33,451 bases of DNA. It comes from Veillonella sp. Its GTDB lineage: Bacteria > Bacillota > Negativicutes > Veillonellales > Veillonellaceae. A model generated the notes under the pieces. That model did not search any database. It saw nothing but the letters and a program-made list of their open reading frames with translations, and was not told where the DNA came from. Shown in pieces: positions 29,218 to 33,451 of the stretch. The stretch covers positions 1 through 33,451 of the forward strand of contig NZ_SVCB01000019.1 in the NCBI RefSeq assembly GCF_015058545.1, written 5' to 3'. Within the stretch, counting starts at the first letter, position 1; the number at the start of each line of letters is the position of its first letter. Both the position numbers and the translations under genes were made by a program.

Positions 29218-29844
29218 ATGGAAGAATTGTTAAAACAATTAGGAATTACTGAAGATAAAGCAGAAGCGGCGACGGCTGCTATTAAGGCATATCTCGACGG
29301 GGAATACGTGCCAAAAGGACGCTTTAACGAAGTAAACACCGCAAAAAAAGCTTTGGAAGAACAGTTAACAGTCCGCAATAAAGAAATGAAAGCATTACAA
29401 AAACAAGCGGAAGGTGCCAAAGACATAGAAGGCTTGCAAAAGCAAATCAGCGAATTAACCGAGAAGCAGAAGGCCGATCAAGCGGAATATGAGTCTCAGC
29501 TCAAAAAGTTAAAGCTCGATAATGCGATTGCCTTACAAATTGTCGATAAAGCACAGGACGTTGATATTGTTAGTGGTTTGATTAATCGGGATAAGTTAAT
29601 TGTGAATGATGACGGTAGTATTACTGGATTAACGGAACAGGTAGAAGCGTTACAGAAAAATAAAGCATTTTTATTTAAAGCCACATCCGGAAATCAGGGC
29701 TACACTCCGAAAGGCGGTCAGACGCCTACAGTGAATCCGTTTGCGGCCGAAACGGAAAACTTAACAGAACAAGGTAAATTATTTAAGGAAAACCCAACAG
29801 AGGCACGTCGATTAGCGGCCGCTGCGGGCATTGTAATAGACTAG
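29218..29844 (+). CDS. Scaffold protein, phage minor structural GP20-like
   Basis: 208 residues. A short N-terminal folded part (EELLKQLGITEDKAEAATAAIKAYLDGEYVPKGRFNEVNTAKK) matches the GP20 family. A long coiled coil (~35-105) and a C-terminal basic/Ala-rich helix (EARRLAAAAGIVID) follow. It precedes the major capsid gene by 10 bases, the normal scaffold position, and would shape the prohead and then leave. Ribosome site GGAAAGGACAACA. Confidence 0.9.
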   Translation: MEELLKQLGITEDKAEAATAAIKAYLDGEYVPKGRFNEVNTAKKALEEQLTVRNKEMKALQKQAEGAKDIEGLQKQISELTEKQKADQAEYESQLKKLKLDNAIALQIVDKAQDVDIVSGLINRDKLIVNDDGSITGLTEQVEALQKNKAFLFKATSGNQGYTPKGGQTPTVNPFAAETENLTEQGKLFKENPTEARRLAAAAGIVID

Positions 29845-29854
29845 GAGGAACATA

Positions 29855-30820
29855 ATGGGAACTACTTTAAGTGATGTAATCGTACCTGAAATTTTTACAC
29901 CGTACACTATCAAGCGCACTATGGAATTAAGTGCATTAGTACAAAGTGGCATCGTGGTTAATTCCCCGGAATTTGACAAATTGGCAAGCGAAGCAGCATC
30001 TATCCACAATATGCCATTCTTCGCCGATTTGACCGGTGATGCGTCTGATGTTATTGAAGGTCAAGATTTAACCGCACAGAAAATCGGATCTAAAAAGGAC
30101 CAATCGGCAACATTCCGTCGCGCACAGATGTGGTCTGCGACCGATTTAAGTGCTCAATTAGCCGGCGCGGATCCAATGAAAGCTATTGGTACTTTAGTCG
30201 GTGCTTACTGGGCACGCGAACTTCAGAAAGACTTGTTAGCAACATTAAAAGGCGTATTCGGCGCTACTACAATGAAGCAGCACGTGTTGGATATTTCCGG
30301 TTCTACCGGTCGTGCGGCGGTGTTCAGTGCATCCAGCTTTATTGATGCTTGCCAGTTATTGGGTGATAGCAAGGCTAATCTTACGGCTGTTGTCATGCAT
30401 TCTGCAACACATGCGTTATTACTCAAAAATAACTTGCTTGAAACTGAACGTGATTCCATGAACGTGGAATTCGACACTTACCAGGGACGTCGCGTAATCA
30501 TCGATGACGGGTGCCCGGTAGAAGGTGGTGTATACACGTCCTTCTTATTCGGTTCCGGTGCGATTGCATTAGGTAATGGTTCTCCGGTTGGCTTTGTTCC
30601 TACTGAAACCGACCGTGATAAACGCAAAGGTTCCGGTGTGGATTACTTAATTAACCGTCGTGTACAGATTCTTCATCCACGTGGGGTTAAATTCACCGCC
30701 ACAACTCGTGCCAATATCGAAACTGTTAGCCGTGCAGAAATGTCTACGGCAACTAACTGGGAATTGGTATATGAACCTAAACAGATTCGTATGGTAGCGT
30801 TTAAGCACAAAATCGTTTAG
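29855..30820 (+). CDS. Major capsid protein
   Basis: 321 residues. Position right after the scaffold, and motifs such as LSDVIVPEIFTPYTIKRTMELSALVQSGIV, MPFFADLTGD, AYWARELQKDLLATLKG and RRVIIDDGCPV, fit the SPP1 gp13-like/HK97-fold coat proteins. Codon use here is close to the host adhesin gene (high GC for the window), as expected of a highly expressed structural gene. Ribosome site TAGGAGGAACATA. Confidence 0.9.
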   Translation: MGTTLSDVIVPEIFTPYTIKRTMELSALVQSGIVVNSPEFDKLASEAASIHNMPFFADLTGDASDVIEGQDLTAQKIGSKKDQSATFRRAQMWSATDLSAQLAGADPMKAIGTLVGAYWARELQKDLLATLKGVFGATTMKQHVLDISGSTGRAAVFSASSFIDACQLLGDSKANLTAVVMHSATHALLLKNNLLETERDSMNVEFDTYQGRRVIIDDGCPVEGGVYTSFLFGSGAIALGNGSPVGFVPTETDRDKRKGSGVDYLINRRVQILHPRGVKFTATTRANIETVSRAEMSTATNWELVYEPKQIRMVAFKHKIV

Positions 30821-30832
30821 TAGAGGTGTTGC

Positions 30833-32302
30833 ATGGGACAGGATAAGTATTGGGAACGACGTAGCCGGGAACGGGAAGCCGAATGGACTCAAATTAGTCA
30901 GGAAACGATTGAACGTGAGCTGGCAGAACAATACGCCCGATCCTTGCAACGTATTCAAAATGAAATAAATGCTTTATATGGTCGCTTTTCACAGGATAAC
31001 TCAGTAAGTATTGCTGAAGCTCAAAAAATGCTAACCGAGCCCGAATTTAGGGTATGGCGTATGGATATAGCGGACTATGTAAAACAAATCGAGGCTACCG
31101 GTAATAAAGAGCTACTGAGAGAGCTTAATGTATTGGCCATGCGAAGCCGCATATCCCGACTCGATAAGCTATATGGTGACACGATTAAAGAATTGCTGTC
31201 TATGGGAATTATTGTCGATGATAAGATGACCGAGTTTTTAACAAGGGCTTACGAGGACAATTATTACCACGCACGCTACGACTTAGGTGTTACCGGAATT
31301 GGTGTGCCGCGTAATTTAATAAGTAAAGCGGAAATTGCTAAAGTATTAGCTAACCCGTGGAGCGGAAAAAATTACAGTACACGCCTTTGGGGTAATACGG
31401 AAAAGTTGGCCAAAGTAATTAAGCGTGAAGTGACTAATGGCATCCACCGAGGTATCAGCAATACGAAATTGGCCAAGCATGTACAACAAGCAATGGATTC
31501 GGGGCGTAAGGAAGCGGAGCGACTTGTAAGGACTGAAATGAACTATGTAAATAATCAGGCTAACCTAGATAGCATCAGGGATGCCGATATGCCGTATTAT
31601 CAGTTCATCGCTGTCATGGACAGTCGTACTTCTCGTGTTTGTAAGGACCATAACAACGAAGTGTACAAAGTGGCCGATGCTATTCCAGGGGAAAATTTAC
31701 CACCATTACACGCCAATTGCCGTAGTACGATAGCCGGAACGTTAACTGGGTACGACCCAGCTAAGGATAAAGGTAAGTTAACTCTGTTTAAGACTATGCC
31801 ATATGAAGACTATAAACGAGTTTTTATCGAAGGTGATAAAGAGTATGGCATGGAGAAAAATTACTTACCTCCGACAGTAGAATTTATTGCAAAACTTGCC
31901 GCGGAAGGAAATCAGCCTTATAATAAAGTTAAGGAAGGTGTAGAACGATTTTATGACGATAATGGTGCTCCTATATATCCGCCAAACAATGGTGCGATAG
32001 GAGATGTTAGAATTATTACACTAAAACCCGGCACGGAAGTATTAACAAGGTATGGTCGCGATACGGGCTCATATGTCAGCCTTGGGGATATAGATTTTAC
32101 AGCAAGGGCGTTACCCAGAACGGTTGATGTGAATGCATCTAATTATCATCGGTATAGAGTTATTAAGTTATTGGATAATGTAGAAGAAGGGCTAATTGCA
32201 CCGTGGTTTGGCGAAAAAGGGCTGGGAATACAATACCGATTACCGGATAGGGTTAAGAACTTACTAGGCGAATTCCTGGAGGAAATTTATGAAGATGAAT
32301 GA
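30833..32302 (+). CDS. MuF-type minor head protein fused to a TNT-like NAD(P)+ glycohydrolase toxin domain
   Basis: 489 residues. Residues ~1-250 form the helical SPP1 gp7/Mu F-type minor head protein. Residues ~256-305 are the Mu F core with the paired motif RVCKDH (Cys270, His273) and PPLHANC (His293, Cys296). After a linker (~306-370), residues ~375-485 match the tuberculosis necrotizing toxin (TNT) family: YPPNNGAIGD, TLKPGTEVLTRYG, FTARALP, NYHRYRV, GLIAPWFGEKGLGIQY. Candidate active-site residues by analogy are Arg406, Tyr414, Arg425, His439 and Gln467. TNT enzymes hydrolyse NAD+/NADP+. MuF polymorphic toxins of temperate phages are a known class; delivery with the virion or action between bacteria is inferred. 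It overlaps the probable immunity gene by 14 bases and lies after the capsid gene, not after the portal as in SPP1. Confidence 0.88.
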   Translation: MGQDKYWERRSREREAEWTQISQETIERELAEQYARSLQRIQNEINALYGRFSQDNSVSIAEAQKMLTEPEFRVWRMDIADYVKQIEATGNKELLRELNVLAMRSRISRLDKLYGDTIKELLSMGIIVDDKMTEFLTRAYEDNYYHARYDLGVTGIGVPRNLISKAEIAKVLANPWSGKNYSTRLWGNTEKLAKVIKREVTNGIHRGISNTKLAKHVQQAMDSGRKEAERLVRTEMNYVNNQANLDSIRDADMPYYQFIAVMDSRTSRVCKDHNNEVYKVADAIPGENLPPLHANCRSTIAGTLTGYDPAKDKGKLTLFKTMPYEDYKRVFIEGDKEYGMEKNYLPPTVEFIAKLAAEGNQPYNKVKEGVERFYDDNGAPIYPPNNGAIGDVRIITLKPGTEVLTRYGRDTGSYVSLGDIDFTARALPRTVDVNASNYHRYRVIKLLDNVEEGLIAPWFGEKGLGIQYRLPDRVKNLLGEFLEEIYEDE

Positions 32303-32546
32303 CTTAGCTAAAATTATGGAAAAAGAGAATATTTGGCCATACGATTATGCTATCGGGTCGTTACAAAAACCACTGAGTGAAACGCCTCTGTGCTTAATCA
32401 AAGAAGGTAATAAATTTGTATATTTAGCCTTAGAGCGAAATAAAGAAGTAGACCGAATTGAGTTTTTATCAGAAGAAGAGGCTTGCAAATATTTCTTAAA
32501 GTCGTATGCCGCTTATGATAAAAGACTCAGAAAATACATAGCTTAA
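32289..32546 (+). CDS. Probable immunity protein for the MuF-TNT toxin
   Basis: 85 residues, acidic N-terminal half and basic end (MNDLAKIMEKENIWPYDYAI, FVYLALERNKEVDRIEFLSEEEACKYFLKSY). No family recognised by eye. It starts 14 bases inside the toxin gene with GGAGGAAATTT as ribosome site and is followed at once by a terminator, the layout of toxin-immunity pairs. Nothing in it suggests a structural head role. It would bind and block the TNT domain in the lysogen or producing cell; this is inferred from position and size. ATG at 32289, a second in-frame ATG two codons later. Confidence 0.65.
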   Translation: MKMNDLAKIMEKENIWPYDYAIGSLQKPLSETPLCLIKEGNKFVYLALERNKEVDRIEFLSEEEACKYFLKSYAAYDKRLRKYIA

Positions 32547-32575
32547 ACCGCTTACATTATGTAGGCGGTTTTTTC
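32546..32575 (+). terminator. Intrinsic terminator inside the head operon, after the immunity gene
   Basis: AACCGCTTAC, ATTAT loop, GTAGGCGGTT (one G-U), then TTTT. It begins at the last base of the immunity stop codon. The downstream head genes have no obvious promoter, so transcription must read through, or be antiterminated. It probably arrived with the toxin-immunity cassette. Confidence 0.85.
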
Positions 32576-32597
32576 ATGCCCAAAATGAGGTGATACA

Positions 32598-32972
32598 TTG
32601 GTAACGTATATTAGTGTTGAAACGGCGATTGAACAAATCGTCGATAAAGTTAAAATTAGCGCTGATGTGGAGGATATAACGCCTTTACAGCAGTTACAAA
32701 TTGAGCAGTTTGTATACGATATTGTCGATTATTGCCACCGAGACGATTTTCCAACGACTCTCGTACTTACAGTGGCTAATCTGATAGCCATGCATTTTAT
32801 AACAGAGCCGGAACATATGGGTACGGGCCCACTTAAGGCTCTTGAAGAAAATGACACACGGTTTGAGTTTGCTGTTGCGGATGCGGATACTACTGATTTA
32901 TTAAGTAATCAGCTGTTTGGTAAAATACGGCCGAAACTGAACTTGTATCGAAAGTTGGTGCGCAATGGTTAA
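32598..32972 (+). CDS. Head-tail connector (SPP1 gp15 / gp6-like)
   Basis: 124 residues from the TTG at 32598 behind ATGAGGTGATACA. An all-helical protein of the DNA-packaging/connector type: IEQIVDKVKISADVEDITPLQQLQIEQFVYDIVDYCHRDDFPTTL, LIAMHFI, and a Phe-x-Phe strand (DTRFEFAVADAD) resembling the SPP1 gp15 loop. It would sit under the portal. The C-terminus overlaps the next gene by 8 bases. Confidence 0.75.
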   Translation: MVTYISVETAIEQIVDKVKISADVEDITPLQQLQIEQFVYDIVDYCHRDDFPTTLVLTVANLIAMHFITEPEHMGTGPLKALEENDTRFEFAVADADTTDLLSNQLFGKIRPKLNLYRKLVRNG

Positions 32973-33324
32973 CTATCAGGGCATATTGGAACGATATATG
33001 CGTAATGATCGTGTTACAGTAGTTAGGCAAGTAGAAGCGGTTGACGATATTGGAGCGGATATTTTTACCGAAACCGTAGTATATGCGGATATACCGTGTA
33101 AACTAGGGCAAGCCGGGAAGAATACCCTCGATAATACTCCAACCAATAGCGTAACGTTCGTAACGGCCGATTTACGGTTATGTTTAGCACCGGACTACAC
33201 GATTCTGGCTAATGACAAATTAATTGTTAAGCACAAAGGTCAGACGTTTACGTTTTGGGCGACGCAAGCGTTCAAGTATATGACGCATCAGGAAATATCG
33301 GTATATGCTAAAACGGAGGCGTGA
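32965..33324 (+). CDS. Head closure / minor capsid protein (SPP1 gp16-like)
   Basis: 119 residues, mainly beta (RVTVVRQVEAVDDIGADIFTETVVYADIPCKLGQAG, VTADLRLCLAPDYTILANDKLIVKHKGQTFTF), the size and pattern of head-closure or stopper proteins that plug the connector. Position between the gp15-like and gp17/HK97 gp10-like genes supports this. No strong ribosome site, so coupling to the previous gene is likely. Confidence 0.75.
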   Translation: MVNYQGILERYMRNDRVTVVRQVEAVDDIGADIFTETVVYADIPCKLGQAGKNTLDNTPTNSVTFVTADLRLCLAPDYTILANDKLIVKHKGQTFTFWATQAFKYMTHQEISVYAKTEA

Positions 33325-33451
33325 ATGAAGATTACAGGCTTTGAAGAGCTGTATAAACAGCTTGATAAAATAGCGAATTCACAGGTCAAACTCAATCGCT
33401 TTGTCGCACAGCAGGGTGAAATATTACGCAGTGAAGCGGTTAAAAACACGC
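33325..33451 (+). CDS. HK97 gp10-like / SPP1 gp17-like tail completion protein, partial
   Basis: Starts at ATG 33325 (GGAGGCGTGA upstream, overlapping region of the previous stop) and runs off the window after 42 codons. The N-terminus (MKITGFEELYKQLDKI, then FVAQQGEILRSEAV) fits the HK97-gp10 family, whose members have an initial helix pair and often begin with a short strand plus G-F/L-x-E-L. It would join head to tail. Confidence 0.7.
   Translation, partial: MKITGFEELYKQLDKIANSQVKLNRFVAQQGEILRSEAVKNT

Overview
The window looks like the chromosome of a diderm Firmicute (Negativicutes, most like Veillonella) carrying the left two thirds of a temperate siphophage-type prophage. The host assignment rests on the first gene, a giant YadA-type trimeric autotransporter whose outer-membrane anchor is followed by a coiled coil and an S-layer-homology (SLH) domain. 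That arrangement is known from Veillonella-type bacteria, where SLH domains tether outer-membrane proteins to peptidoglycan. No database search was possible, so the genus is an inference.

Layout. (1) 1-8941: the adhesin, cut by the window start and split by a one-base frameshift near 4308-4313, ending in a strong terminator. (2) 9221-11448, minus strand: an AlbA_2/RecG-like ATPase protein and a small XRE repressor, of uncertain host or phage ownership. (3) 11707-16210: integrase, a candidate small RNA, a two-helix membrane peptide, a PUA-like plus transmembrane protein behind a highly structured leader, gene debris, two small membrane proteins, an ImmA-like peptidase and a CI-type repressor. 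(4) 16186-16546: lysis/lysogeny switch with divergent promoters and repeated TTACGG-N4-CCGTAA operators, then a Cro-like gene. (5) 16596-18921: many tiny early genes, including a truncated gene copy, a repeated divergent ribosome-binding cassette and several genes under 60 codons. (6) 19010-25333: recombination and replication (YqaJ exonuclease, RecT, DnaD-like initiator with iteron-like repeats, helicase loader, SSB), an antirepressor, a nuclease, and an ArpU/sigma-like late regulator. (7) 25289-25767: probable late promoter, terminators and three tRNAs (Ser-TGA, Asn-GTT, CAT). (8) 25791-33451: packaging and head genes (terS, terL, portal, scaffold, capsid, MuF protein, connectors), cut by the window end. 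Tail, lysis and the right attachment site lie outside.

The most striking item is the MuF-type minor head protein at 30833-32302. It carries a C-terminal TNT-like NAD(P)+ glycohydrolase toxin domain. A tightly overlapping 85-residue gene, very likely its immunity protein, follows, and then an intrinsic terminator in the middle of the head operon. MuF polymorphic toxins of temperate phages are a known class; this TNT/immunity pair and its placement after the capsid gene deserve attention.

Other leads are a branched RNA leader competing with a terminator upstream of the PUA-membrane gene, a self-contained late promoter inside the late regulator's own 3' end, a gene whose only plausible start is ATA, and phased repeats inside the initiator gene.
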